The position numbers and the translations under genes are program-made. A stretch of DNA of 42,277 bases, taken from positions 1 to 42,277 of the forward strand of contig JAHJNL010000014.1 of assembly GCA_018820855.1 (NCBI GenBank), read 5' to 3'. Under the pieces are notes generated by a model. It saw only the letters and a program-made list of their open reading frames with translations. It made no database searches and was not told the DNA's origin. The DNA comes from Pseudomonadota bacterium. Its GTDB lineage: Bacteria > Desulfobacterota > Desulfobulbia > Desulfobulbales > Desulfocapsaceae. This document shows positions 8,409 to 15,770 of the stretch, one piece after another (the first letter of the stretch is position 1; each line of letters starts with the position of its first letter).

Positions 8409-8753
8409 GTGCAGCCATACCTTTTCATTTTTGAAGCCAAACCCAGGCCGGACAACAAGAAGGCCGAGGGCTTGGCAGGAGCTATGGTTTACATATGGGT
8501 ATTTTCAATATCTGCTACCGGGGCAAGAGCTTCTGCCCGGGATCACCTTTCAGGGCTAAACTGGATGTTTGTAAAGGAACAAGCTGCTTTCGCGCCGACT
8601 CCAAAGCAGCTTCGCGAGTTGGAAATACTAGAAGAACTGCATTATCAGAAAGCTCAATCCTCTGGTATTGCTGTTCAGTTTTACGGCTGGCTTGAGAATT
8701 CACGTCCTGGGGTTTTTTCGTATCCATTATTCTCTCCGCTTGAAGGTGAGTAA
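8409..8753 (+). CDS. conserved small hypothetical protein
   Basis: 114 residues from a GTG start at 8409 with AAGGA five bases upstream. The order of features (a beta strand PYLFIFEAKP, then GAMVYIWVFS, then a helix-rich half ending in a region with GIAVQFYGWL) looks like a folded protein, and resembles small proteins of unknown function seen elsewhere, by recollection only. It opposes the leftward operon and precedes the repressor. An open frame exists on the other strand (8515-8727); the plus-strand frame is preferred because of its start site and better amino acid pattern. Confidence 0.5.
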   Translation: MQPYLFIFEAKPRPDNKKAEGLAGAMVYIWVFSISATGARASARDHLSGLNWMFVKEQAAFAPTPKQLRELEILEELHYQKAQSSGIAVQFYGWLENSRPGVFSYPLFSPLEGE

Positions 8754-8799
8754 GGGCTGATAACTATGGATTTTCCAAATGTTGTTCATCCAAATAAGT

Positions 8800-9054
8800 T
8801 CAGGAGTGTTGCTCCCATTGATCAAGATCATGGAGAGCTGCTATGAGCACCGGCAGGTCTTTTTTATGCATCTCCAGTAAGGTGCCGGTGCGCTCAGAGA
8901 AAACACTAACTATGCCTGTTTCTTTCAAAACACTAACGGTGAACAGGAAGTGTTCCGACGTGGTGCCTGCCGGCAAAGGCTCCAGATCTATTGTTTTGCC
9001 GGTTGGCTCACCGTTTGTCTTGGTTGCAAGAAAGAGTAAATATGTACCGTTCAT
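8800..9054 (-). CDS. small hypothetical protein divergent from the repressor
   Basis: 84 residues, with beta-rich N-terminal half (MNGTYLLFLATK) and a helical end. It starts at 9054, divergently from the CI-like repressor. The promoter read on the minus strand, TTGACT (9085-9090) and TAACAT (9061-9066) with an 18 bp spacer, would begin the message at or next to the ATG, so the transcript may be leaderless. One of two identical operator-like sites lies inside that promoter, so it is probably repressed by the neighbouring CI. The function is unknown; the position is like that of cro. Confidence 0.55.
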   Translation of the reverse strand: MNGTYLLFLATKTNGEPTGKTIDLEPLPAGTTSEHFLFTVSVLKETGIVSVFSERTGTLLEMHKKDLPVLIAALHDLDQWEQHS

Positions 9055-9060
9055 GCGAGT

Positions 9061-9118
9061 ATGTTAGCCAATATATAGGCTATAAGTCAACTATAAAATC
9101 ATAAATATAGGCTATAAT
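9061..9118. promoter_or_regulatory. divergent control region with two identical operator-like palindromes
   Basis: ATATAGGCTATAA occurs exactly twice, at 9073-9085 and 9105-9117, 32 bp apart (about three helical turns). Each core, TATAG-G-CTATA, is a perfect inverted repeat about a central base. The left copy fills the spacer of the minus-strand promoter TTGACT/TAACAT. The right copy overlaps a TATAAT (9113-9118) just before the repressor ATG at 9123. This is the expected arrangement for a lysogeny switch in which the repressor shuts off the divergent gene and also controls itself. Confidence 0.7.
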
Positions 9119-9122
9119 TGTT

Positions 9123-9551
9123 ATGGGTCAGTCGCAATTCGCTAAAATCATTGTAGAAAGAATGATAGGGGCTGCTGGGGTGAAGAACCAAGCGCAACTT
9201 GCAAAAGTTTTAGGTATCAAACAACCATCTGTTTCTGGTGCGATTACTAAAGGAAAGATTCCTGATAGATGGTTTGAAATCATTGAAGAAAAATATGGAA
9301 TATCAAGAGAAGATCTCGTCAAACTGCCAACCAAAGAGGCTGAGACGCTTATCCAATCATCTAGTGGCAACGGTATCTCAATCCAAGCCGGAAGAGATGC
9401 CAAAAAAAATATAGTGGAAAGTGGTGCAGGGGGGTTGTCTAACGAGGAACAGGAGCTTATTGATTTAATCCGTCAGTACGGCGGGTCCAAGACCATCGAG
9501 AGCTTCAAAGAGCGACTCCTGAAAATAAAAAATCTACTTGAGGACAATTAG
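9123..9551 (+). CDS. phage CI-type repressor, HTH protein
   Basis: 142 residues. Residues about 21-50 match the CI_repr helix-turn-helix (NQAQLAKVLGIKQPSVSGAI then GKIPDRWF), which binds operator DNA to maintain lysogeny. There is no S24 peptidase (LexA-like) domain. The C-terminal half contains SIQAGRDAKKNIV, then a helical end that probably dimerises. The ATG lies four bases after a TATAAT, so the message could be leaderless, as for lambda cI from PRM. An in-frame ATG at 9162 would remove the start of the fold. The next gene starts 33 bp downstream on the same strand and shares a short motif with this protein. Confidence 0.8.
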   Translation: MGQSQFAKIIVERMIGAAGVKNQAQLAKVLGIKQPSVSGAITKGKIPDRWFEIIEEKYGISREDLVKLPTKEAETLIQSSSGNGISIQAGRDAKKNIVESGAGGLSNEEQELIDLIRQYGGSKTIESFKERLLKIKNLLEDN

Positions 9552-9584
9552 TAAAGAACGACGATGCATGGAAGAGAGGAGGGT

Positions 9585-10037
9585 ATGAGCCAGACGGCCA
9601 TCAAGAACAAATTAGCTGTCCAGGCAGGGAACGACGTAAAGGAAAATATTTTCATCACAATGGTCACAAATGATTTAGATAAAATCAGCGATTTTGACGG
9701 AGCACTAAAATTCACTGCAGATGCACTCAAAGCAGCTTCAAGGCGCTATGAACGACAGATATTGAAAACATTGGTATGGGACACCCTGTTTAAATTATCG
9801 CTTATTGCCCTGGTTGCCATCTTTCTGATCATCTCCATCGGCCAATTGAGTACAAAGCCAATTTCAGTTTCTCCATTTCTGCTGGTATCATTATGCCTAC
9901 TCATGGTGAGCATCGCCCCCCTCCGCAACGCTGCCCGCATGGAAGCCTGCATCAAACGCGAAATCGACGCCCACTCCGAAGTCTTAAGCATGCTCTACAA
10001 AGAAAAAATACTGGCAAAAATTAAAGGCCTAAGGTGA
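9585..10037 (+). CDS. two-helix membrane protein cotranscribed with the repressor
   Basis: 150 residues from ATG 9585, preferred over 9564 because GAGAGGAGGG precedes it. The soluble N-terminal part (about 65 residues) starts with AVQAGNDVKENIFI, which matches a motif in the adjacent repressor. Two membrane segments follow at about residues 70-90 and 100-118, then a charged tail. No family is recognised. Genes in this position of a prophage often alter the host surface or exclude other phages; that is a possibility here, not a demonstrated role. Confidence 0.6.
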   Translation: MSQTAIKNKLAVQAGNDVKENIFITMVTNDLDKISDFDGALKFTADALKAASRRYERQILKTLVWDTLFKLSLIALVAIFLIISIGQLSTKPISVSPFLLVSLCLLMVSIAPLRNAARMEACIKREIDAHSEVLSMLYKEKILAKIKGLR

Positions 10038-10135
10038 TCGTTTTAAGAAATATCTTTCAAGCTGTACAGTAAATACAAAAAATGCCTTGGTATCAATTGA
10101 ATATGCAGAAATGCTTATCGATCAGTTGAAGTGGG

Positions 10136-10170
10136 TGTGGGGCAGGTCACGGTTTCTTCGGAATATTTGG
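10136..10170. repeat. degenerate REP-like segment in the repressor/kelch intergenic region
   Basis: The 298 bp between 10038 and 10335 hold no gene. GGGCAGGTCACGGTTTCTTC at 10141-10160 (extended context 10136-10170) resembles GGGACAGACCACGGTTTACC at 13211-13230, a form seen with Y1-transposase-linked repeats. An AT-rich inverted run (TTAATTAAAATTAA) near 10279-10292 may belong to the kelch gene promoter. The similarity is partial. Confidence 0.35.
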
Positions 10171-10335
10171 AAAAATATTGGCCCTCCCTGTGAATCGTAG
10201 ATAATCAGGGCGTATACGTAACAAATCCATATTTTGATTTTAAAAGAAATTGTGGCACATTGATTGTCAGGTGTTGATTTAATTAAAATTAACACATTTT
10301 CTGTTAGGTAAAGGTGATTTTCCACCTGTCAACTT

Positions 10336-12750
10336 ATGATAATGGAACAAATGGAAAAAATTAAGATATTCTGCAAAATAGCTTTTGTTATATTCTTTTC
10401 CACTTGTGGAACTGTTTACGCTTCAAACAATTGGACCACTGGGGAAAAATATATTTCTCGTTATGCCCATACTTCTACCACCCTTCAAGATGGACGAATA
10501 CTAGTGGCAGGAGGGAATTACGATAGCGCTTTCGTCCAATGTGAGCTTTATGATCCCGGTACAAACAGTTGGTCAGATGCTGGAAGTATGGCTACCGGAC
10601 ATTCCTACCACACCGCAACCCTATTACTAGATGGCAGAGTGCTTGTGGCGGGGGGGACTACTTTGATTGCTGAGCTATATGACCCTGCAACTGACACTTG
10701 GTCAAGTGCGGGGAATATGAGTATTTTGAGGAGAGATCATACAACTAATCTTCTACAGGACGGCAGGGTATTAGTAGCCGGAGGTTTTGTTGATGAAGGT
10801 GAATTTGCCTCCTCTCGAAGTACAGAATTATACAACCCAGTAACCAATACATGGTCAAATGCTGGAGATATGATAACAGCCAGAGCTGAAAGCGCAGCCT
10901 CACTCTTACCAGATGGTAAAGTGTTGGTTACAGGAGGTACAACACATGGCGTTGCCCTTAATAACAGCACTGAAACATACGATCCCGTAACTGATACCTG
11001 GTCAAATGCTGGAGCAATGATAGATATACGTCACTCTCACACTGCCACACTCCTCAATAACGGAAAGGTTCTTGTTGCCGGTGGATATAGTAGTGATTCC
11101 TTCTTTAATGATATTAACCGATGTGAACTTTACGATCCTATTACTGATTCATGGTCGCCTACTGAAAATATGGGGTTTCGTCGGTGGCATCATACAAGCA
11201 ATTTACTACCTGATGGCAAGGTTCTGGTTATCGGTAGCGATTATACTATACCTGACAATTACACAGAAGTTTTTGACCCATATACAGGAAGTTGGACAAG
11301 TGCAGGAAATATGTCCTCTCGGCGCAGATACCATACCTCAAATATTTTACCAGACGGTAGAGTCCTTGTTATTGCAGGGCTTCTTAATGACACCATAGAA
11401 TTTGGAGACTTAAATATCCATAGCCTAGATGTTTCGATTACCAGTCAAGAATTTTTTAATGGTACCGTAACAAGCATACCTTCTGGAATATCTTGCACTA
11501 ACATCTATAGTCAATGTAGCGATGCGTACCTACCCGGAACTGTTGTTAATCTTATAGCCACACAGGATGAATATACAACATTTGAAGGATGGACTGGTGA
11601 TTGTTCGGGCAATGTTCCTACATGTACCGTTACTATGGATCAAGACCGATCTGTGTCGGCAATCTTTGAACCCCAAAAATTTACTGTTTCTGCTAATGCT
11701 ATAGGAAATGGAAGCGGCAACGTAACATCAAACATTGGCGATATTGACTACCAATACCCAACAATATCAACAGGTACCAGTTCGGAAATTGATATAGGGT
11801 ATATTGTTACCTTATCAGCTACCGCAAATATTGACTCTACTGTGGCCTGGGAAGATTGTGTCAGTAAAGGCGGAGAGGCAGAAGGTAATGGAACACCGAC
11901 AGCCACATGTACTTTCCTTGGTCTCTTTGAATCAAAGACAGTAACCACAACATTCACTCGCAATAGTTACAATGTATCAGCAATTGCAGGAGAAAATGGA
12001 AGTCTCTATACAGATACTCCGACACCCCAATCAATACTTCATGGCTCGACAACTGAATTCACTTTCAACGCTGACACAGGCTATCAGGTTGCCAGTATTT
12101 CCGGTTGCGGGATAACCTATACCAATTCTGACAATACTGTAACGAGCAAGACGGAAACAACTGGGACCATCACTGATGATTGCACCGTCAACGCCTCGTT
12201 CGCCATCAACCAATATACTGTATCTGCTTCTGCTGGAACAAATGGGAATCTCGATGCAACAACGACATCTCCCCAGACCGTTAGTTATGGATCTGTAATT
12301 GATTTTACCTTCAATGCTGACACTGGGTATCATGTTGCCAATATTACTGGCTGTGGCATAACCTATACTAACTCAGACAATACAGTAACGACCAAGACGG
12401 AAACAACTAAGACGATCACAGACAACTGCACTATCAGCGCAGTGTTCGCTATAAATACATACCAGTTATCAATCGGTAATCAGGGAAATAGATCAGGTAT
12501 TGTTACAAGTGATATTGGCAATATAAACTGTCCAGGGATATGCAGCGATTTTTTTGATTACGGTACAAATGTGACCTTGACAGCTACACCAGGTGAAAAT
12601 TCGTCCTTTATTGGATGGTCAGGGGACTGCACTGGTGTGGAGCTGACCTGTAATATAACAGTCAACCAGTCTAGAAATGTTACAGCTATATTCAAATACT
12701 TCTCATGGCCGTTATTCCTTCCAAACATTTTAAACAATACTTCTCATTAA
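10336..12750 (+). CDS. secreted kelch-propeller protein with InlB-like repeats
   Basis: 804 residues with a signal peptide at about residues 8-30 (cleavage near VYASN). Residues about 40-375 hold seven kelch-type repeats, each with a HT-x(4)-LxDGRVLVAGG core and a YDPxTxxW strand, forming a galactose-oxidase-like beta propeller. Five repeats of the InlB/bacterial-repeat type follow (residues about 380-785), with GWTGDCSG-like and GCGITYTNSDNTVT cores; the third and fourth are close duplicates. The C-terminus FSWPLFLPNILNN is hydrophobic. It is probably surface-displayed or secreted; adhesion or glycan binding is a guess. There is no clear Shine-Dalgarno site. It is AT-rich compared with the prophage operon, suggesting acquired cargo. 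Confidence 0.85.
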   Translation: MIMEQMEKIKIFCKIAFVIFFSTCGTVYASNNWTTGEKYISRYAHTSTTLQDGRILVAGGNYDSAFVQCELYDPGTNSWSDAGSMATGHSYHTATLLLDGRVLVAGGTTLIAELYDPATDTWSSAGNMSILRRDHTTNLLQDGRVLVAGGFVDEGEFASSRSTELYNPVTNTWSNAGDMITARAESAASLLPDGKVLVTGGTTHGVALNNSTETYDPVTDTWSNAGAMIDIRHSHTATLLNNGKVLVAGGYSSDSFFNDINRCELYDPITDSWSPTENMGFRRWHHTSNLLPDGKVLVIGSDYTIPDNYTEVFDPYTGSWTSAGNMSSRRRYHTSNILPDGRVLVIAGLLNDTIEFGDLNIHSLDVSITSQEFFNGTVTSIPSGISCTNIYSQCSDAYLPGTVVNLIATQDEYTTFEGWTGDCSGNVPTCTVTMDQDRSVSAIFEPQKFTVSANAIGNGSGNVTSNIGDIDYQYPTISTGTSSEIDIGYIVTLSATANIDSTVAWEDCVSKGGEAEGNGTPTATCTFLGLFESKTVTTTFTRNSYNVSAIAGENGSLYTDTPTPQSILHGSTTEFTFNADTGYQVASISGCGITYTNSDNTVTSKTETTGTITDDCTVNASFAINQYTVSASAGTNGNLDATTTSPQTVSYGSVIDFTFNADTGYHVANITGCGITYTNSDNTVTTKTETTKTITDNCTISAVFAINTYQLSIGNQGNRSGIVTSDIGNINCPGICSDFFDYGTNVTLTATPGENSSFIGWSGDCTGVELTCNITVNQSRNVTAIFKYFSWPLFLPNILNNTSH

Positions 12751-12809
12751 CACTAAAAAAATATTGACTAAACGTGTACTCAGAAGACAAAAGCCAGGTC
12801 CTAAAAAGG

Positions 12810-12838
12810 AATAATTAAGTATGGTGTCCCCGATTTTT
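12810..12838. repeat. REP-like half-site with GTGTCCCCG core
   Basis: AATTAAGTATGGTGTCCCCG (12812-12831) followed by ATTTTT reads, on the other strand, as a degenerate CCGGGGACACAATACTTAATT-type end. It matches the core of the palindrome at 147-217 and lies 41-69 bp upstream of a truncated kelch gene, the other side of which carries an oppositely oriented copy. Confidence 0.5.
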
Positions 12839-12878
12839 GAAAACATACTAAATTATCGACAATAATTTCAGCATAGTC

Positions 12879-13262
12879 ATGTTCGCAAATTCGACCTATG
12901 GAGAGAGGATGTCACAAGTCAGGCCAAAATCAATGAAAGGTTCTCTTAAAATATATAGGATAGTTTTCTTCTTATTGGGCATAGTATTCATTCTACTCAA
13001 GTCTGAACAAAGCCATGCTATAGGCTGGTCAATGGGGCCAAGTTTACCCGAGCCAAAAATCCAGCACACAGCTCCCCTCCTTTCTGATGGAAGTGTACTT
13101 GTTGTGAGACAAATTTCGATGGATGTTTCTGACCTCCTTTATGACCCTGCTTCAGATACTTGGTTCGGCATAGAAAATATAAATACACCCAGATGGAATA
13201 AGAATAATACGGGACAGACCACGGTTTACCGAATTTCAAGGACACAATCCCTATTAAAATAA
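12879..13262 (+). pseudogene. truncated kelch protein paralogue
   Basis: 127 codons starting at 12879 (or ATG 12909 or 12933). A signal peptide (IYRIVFFLLGIVFILLKSE) is followed by one kelch-like repeat: QHTAPLLSDGSVLVV then LLYDPASDTWFG and a second repeat start (TPRWNKNN). The intact neighbour has seven such repeats plus a long C-terminal part. The frame then runs into GGGACAGACCACGG (13211-13224) and a GGACACAAT repeat (13232-13260) and stops, so a repeat insertion or recombination appears to have removed the rest. A short exported peptide could still be made. Confidence 0.65.
13211..13260. repeat. two REP/Y1-type half-sites that end the kelch fragment
   Basis: GGGACAGACCACGG at 13211-13224 and AATTTCAAGGACACAATCCC at 13232-13251 (continuing CTATTAAAAT) lie back to back. 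Both resemble ends of REP-associated transposase elements; the second is a degenerate inverted counterpart of the repeat at 12810-12838. They coincide with the 3' breakpoint of the kelch paralogue. Confidence 0.45.
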
Positions 13263-13269
13263 AGTAATA

Positions 13270-13292
13270 CATCAGATAAACTGATGAATTTT
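13270..13292 (+). terminator. weak terminator-like hairpin
   Basis: CATCAG (13270-13275), loop ATAAA, CTGATG (13281-13286), followed by AATTTT. It is a six base-pair stem with only a short T run, so termination would be weak at best. Confidence 0.3.
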
Positions 13293-13357
13293 ACGTAATG
13301 TCTTTTAGTAAAAAAAGGCATGTGTTGTATTAAAAATAACAAATACGGAGTGCATTA

Positions 13358-14158
13358 ATGGGATACGTAGAAAGCAATTTGATGTCACAGGAGCGAGTGC
13401 TCCACAAAGGAGATATACACTGGTTTGTTTTTATTCCAAGTGTATTTTTTACATCATTTGGCCTGATGTTGTTGACAGACTCAAAAGTGGCTCCACTGGC
13501 AGTTATCTTCTTTTTTGTAGCCTTCGTATTATTGGTAAAGGCATTCCTGTTTAAAATTTCAACAGAAGTTGCCGTTACCTCGAAGCGGGTTATTGCCAAG
13601 ATGGGATTCATCAGGAGAAGTACAGTTGAGTTGAACCATCATAAAGTAGAAAGTCTCAACGTGAATCAGGGTATAGCTGGTAGAATTTTTGGGTTTGGTA
13701 CCATCATTGTTAACGGGACAGGAGGAGCCCATACCCCTATCCCAAACATTAGCGATCCACTGGTCTTCCGGAGAAAGGCCATGGAGACAATAGATTCCAC
13801 TCAATCTACTTTTCAGCCATCGCATCAAGGTCCTGCTGTAACAGCACCACCCCAGCCGTCGCATTCTGGCCCTTCTGTAAATATGTCTCATCCACAACCT
13901 GAACAGAAAAAAGAGAAATTAGGTACGGATTGGTTCTCCATCGGGAAGGAACATATAAAGGCAAACGAGTACAAACAAGCCATTGCAGCCCTCAGCTATG
14001 CAGTAAAAACTGATCTAAACAACAGAGAAATTTACTACCTCAGAGCCGTTGCCTACTCAAAACTAGCAGACAAAATAAAATCCCTGGAAGACATAAAAAC
14101 CGCAGCCAGACTCGGCCACCCAAAAGCAGTCGAATACCTTCAGAAAACAGGGAACTAA
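13358..14158 (+). CDS. membrane-anchored PH-domain protein with C-terminal TPR-like repeats
   Basis: 266 residues. Two membrane segments at about residues 24-40 and 45-63 precede a bacterial PH domain of the bPH_2/YdbT type (ISTEVAVTSKRVIAKMGFIR then VELNHHKVESLNVNQGIAGR then GFGTIIVNGTGG). A proline- and histidine-rich linker (about 150-190) leads to a TPR-like helical pair (DWFSIGKEHIKANEYKQAIA ... EIYYLRAVAYSKLADKIKS). The domain order suggests a membrane scaffold that binds another protein through the TPR part. GGAG precedes the ATG by about eight bases. It lies between the kelch genes and the integrase, so it may be mobile cargo. Exact role unknown. Confidence 0.75.
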   Translation: MGYVESNLMSQERVLHKGDIHWFVFIPSVFFTSFGLMLLTDSKVAPLAVIFFFVAFVLLVKAFLFKISTEVAVTSKRVIAKMGFIRRSTVELNHHKVESLNVNQGIAGRIFGFGTIIVNGTGGAHTPIPNISDPLVFRRKAMETIDSTQSTFQPSHQGPAVTAPPQPSHSGPSVNMSHPQPEQKKEKLGTDWFSIGKEHIKANEYKQAIAALSYAVKTDLNNREIYYLRAVAYSKLADKIKSLEDIKTAARLGHPKAVEYLQKTGN

Positions 14159-14225
14159 AACCACATCAAACAAACAAATTCACACAAATAAAGAAAAGTT
14201 TATAACCATATGTATTCACACGTTT

Positions 14226-14242
14226 AAAATGCAAAGCATTTT
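14226..14242. terminator. perfect AT-rich hairpin after the PH/TPR gene
   Basis: AAAATGC-AAA-GCATTTT is a perfect 7 bp inverted repeat with a three-base loop, about 70 bp after the stop at 14158. The A and T runs at both ends allow termination in both directions, but the stem is weak. The remaining 14159-14424 region has no gene; a tRNA T-loop-like motif lies on the minus strand at 14391-14410. Confidence 0.4.
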
Positions 14243-14424
14243 CAAAACCACATGTAGTCAAACCCCGCGGTGGCTCGAACCGTATTGCCTTTTATCTCCC
14301 CAAAGGACCCGTGAAATTGTGGGTAACATCTGTCTCATTGAATGGTTTTTCACTGCTAGGATGTAAGAAGATCGTGTTCAAAAAAAAAAATTCCGGATTT
14401 GAACCCAGGTGGTAGGAATCTAGT

Positions 14425-15483
14425 ATGAGTGTTTGCACCAGAAAAGATGGGACAGTGTTTGTACAGTGGTCCGAGAATGGGAAGAAAAAGAGGAAATACT
14501 TCGGGAAAGGGTTGGGGGCAGAGGTCAAGGCAAGGGCATACAATGATATTGTCACCAGCCATGCACCCAGGCATACATCAAGCCCAATTTTTAAAGATCT
14601 GGTTAACGAATACCTTAAGGCAAAATCTCCGGCCATGCCAGCCGCTAGCGCGGAAAATATCTGGTACAAGATGTCAGGTGTAATCCTGCCGATCCTTGGT
14701 GGTATAGAGACTATGGGAATGGATCACGGGACATTTGATAAATATGTTGCTAACCGGGCAGTATCGGTCAAAATGACCACGATTCACCGGGAGTTATCAG
14801 ATGTTCGAGCTATTCTTAACTGGTCGGTAAAGCGGAAATTGATTTCAAATAGTCCTATGACTGGATATGAGATGCCCAGGCGGGATGATGAAACGATCCT
14901 GCCGCTTGCTCATGAAGAGATCGAGACTATTATAGAACATTCTGCTGACCATCTGCGCAGGGCTATGTTGCTCTCTTATTTCTGTGGTCTTAGGCCAGGT
15001 GCAGTTGAGCTACTGTCAATAAGATATAGCCAGGTAAACTGGTCGGTCATGAGTATTACCATCATATCTGCAAAAAAAGGCGGATTGCAACGGAGGGAGG
15101 TACCGATCCATCCTGCCTTGCCGATCAGAGAATGGTATGAGGCAGATGGAGAGAATAATGGTGGGTACGTTATTACCTGGAAAGGGAAGCCGATTAAGAG
15201 CCTTAAAACAGCTTTTGCCAGCGCAAAACGGCGGGCTGGGGTAGGGGGGAGGAAGATTCCGCTTTACTCGTTACGGCATGCTTTTGTCACTGCTTTACTC
15301 CATCAAGGTGTAGACTTACGGACAGTTGCAGATATTTCTGGACACGATGTTGGCACTATGCTAAAGCATTACGCACATAGTATGGATGCAGCCCGCAAAG
15401 ATGCTATCCATAAGCTGCCAAGTTTGCACCCATGGGTGCAAGAAAATGAGGAAAATGGCAGTAGTGAAAATGTAAAAAAATAA
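14425..15483 (+). CDS. int: phage-type tyrosine recombinase (integrase)
   Basis: 352 residues: an N-terminal arm-binding part (CTRKDGTVFVQWSENGKKKR), a core-binding SAM-like domain at about 55-145, and the catalytic domain at about 160-325. Visible catalytic residues are R190 (GLRPG), K217/K218, R284 (SLRHAFVT), H307 (ISGHD) and the nucleophile Y316 (KHYAH). The first residue of the HxxR box is Tyr281 rather than His, a change also known in active phage integrases. The gene ends 17 bp before tRNA-Pro, a classic integration target, but on its 5' side, which is unusual. It probably inserted the prophage remnant or its cargo. Confidence 0.88.
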   Translation: MSVCTRKDGTVFVQWSENGKKKRKYFGKGLGAEVKARAYNDIVTSHAPRHTSSPIFKDLVNEYLKAKSPAMPAASAENIWYKMSGVILPILGGIETMGMDHGTFDKYVANRAVSVKMTTIHRELSDVRAILNWSVKRKLISNSPMTGYEMPRRDDETILPLAHEEIETIIEHSADHLRRAMLLSYFCGLRPGAVELLSIRYSQVNWSVMSITIISAKKGGLQRREVPIHPALPIREWYEADGENNGGYVITWKGKPIKSLKTAFASAKRRAGVGGRKIPLYSLRHAFVTALLHQGVDLRTVADISGHDVGTMLKHYAHSMDAARKDAIHKLPSLHPWVQENEENGSSENVKK

Positions 15484-15500
15484 AGTAATATCAATTAGGT

Positions 15501-15577
15501 CGGGACGTGGCTCAGTCTGGTAGAGTACAGCGTTCGGGACGCTGGGGTCGGAGGTTCAAATCCTCTCGTCCCGACCA
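15501..15577 (+). tRNA. tRNA-Pro (anticodon CGG)
   Basis: A 77-base cloverleaf with encoded CCA. The acceptor stem CGGGACG pairs with CGTCCCG, giving the C1-G72 pair typical of tRNA-Pro. The anticodon stem CAGCG/CGCTG encloses TTCGGGA, so the anticodon is CGG (proline CCG codons). The T stem GGAGG/CCTCT encloses TTCAAAT. It is intact despite the adjoining integrase. Confidence 0.95.
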
Positions 15578-15590
15578 TATGACGGAAAAA

Positions 15591-15627
15591 GGGCTTTCAA
15601 CATAGCATGTTGAAAGCCCTTTTTTTT
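15591..15627 (+). terminator. strong intrinsic terminator of tRNA-Pro
   Basis: GGGCTTTCAACAT (15591-15603), loop AGC, ATGTTGAAAGCCC (15607-15619), then eight T. The 13 bp stem is perfect. The A run before the stem could make it bidirectional, also ending leftward transcription from the pseudogene region. Confidence 0.92.
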
Positions 15628-15770
15628 ACCAGCTTGAAAGCGTGTTGTTTTTCTTGGAATATAATTAATGCTGGGCCATCATTGCTAGCCGTTGCGTCAT
15701 GTTCCGCACAGAGGAAATGTAAGATTTCTTCTGTGTCGATTTTATAGATACAAACCCGGTAATCGCCATC

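Noticed and set aside
8515-8727. 70-residue minus-strand reading frame opposite 8409-8753
   Set aside because: The plus-strand frame has a better start site and a more protein-like pattern; both cannot readily be real, although the choice is not certain.
14425-15483. Integrase judged inactive because the HxxR box begins with Tyr281
   Set aside because: The same replacement is known among phage integrases, and the other catalytic residues (R190, K217 or K218, R284, H307, Y316) are present.
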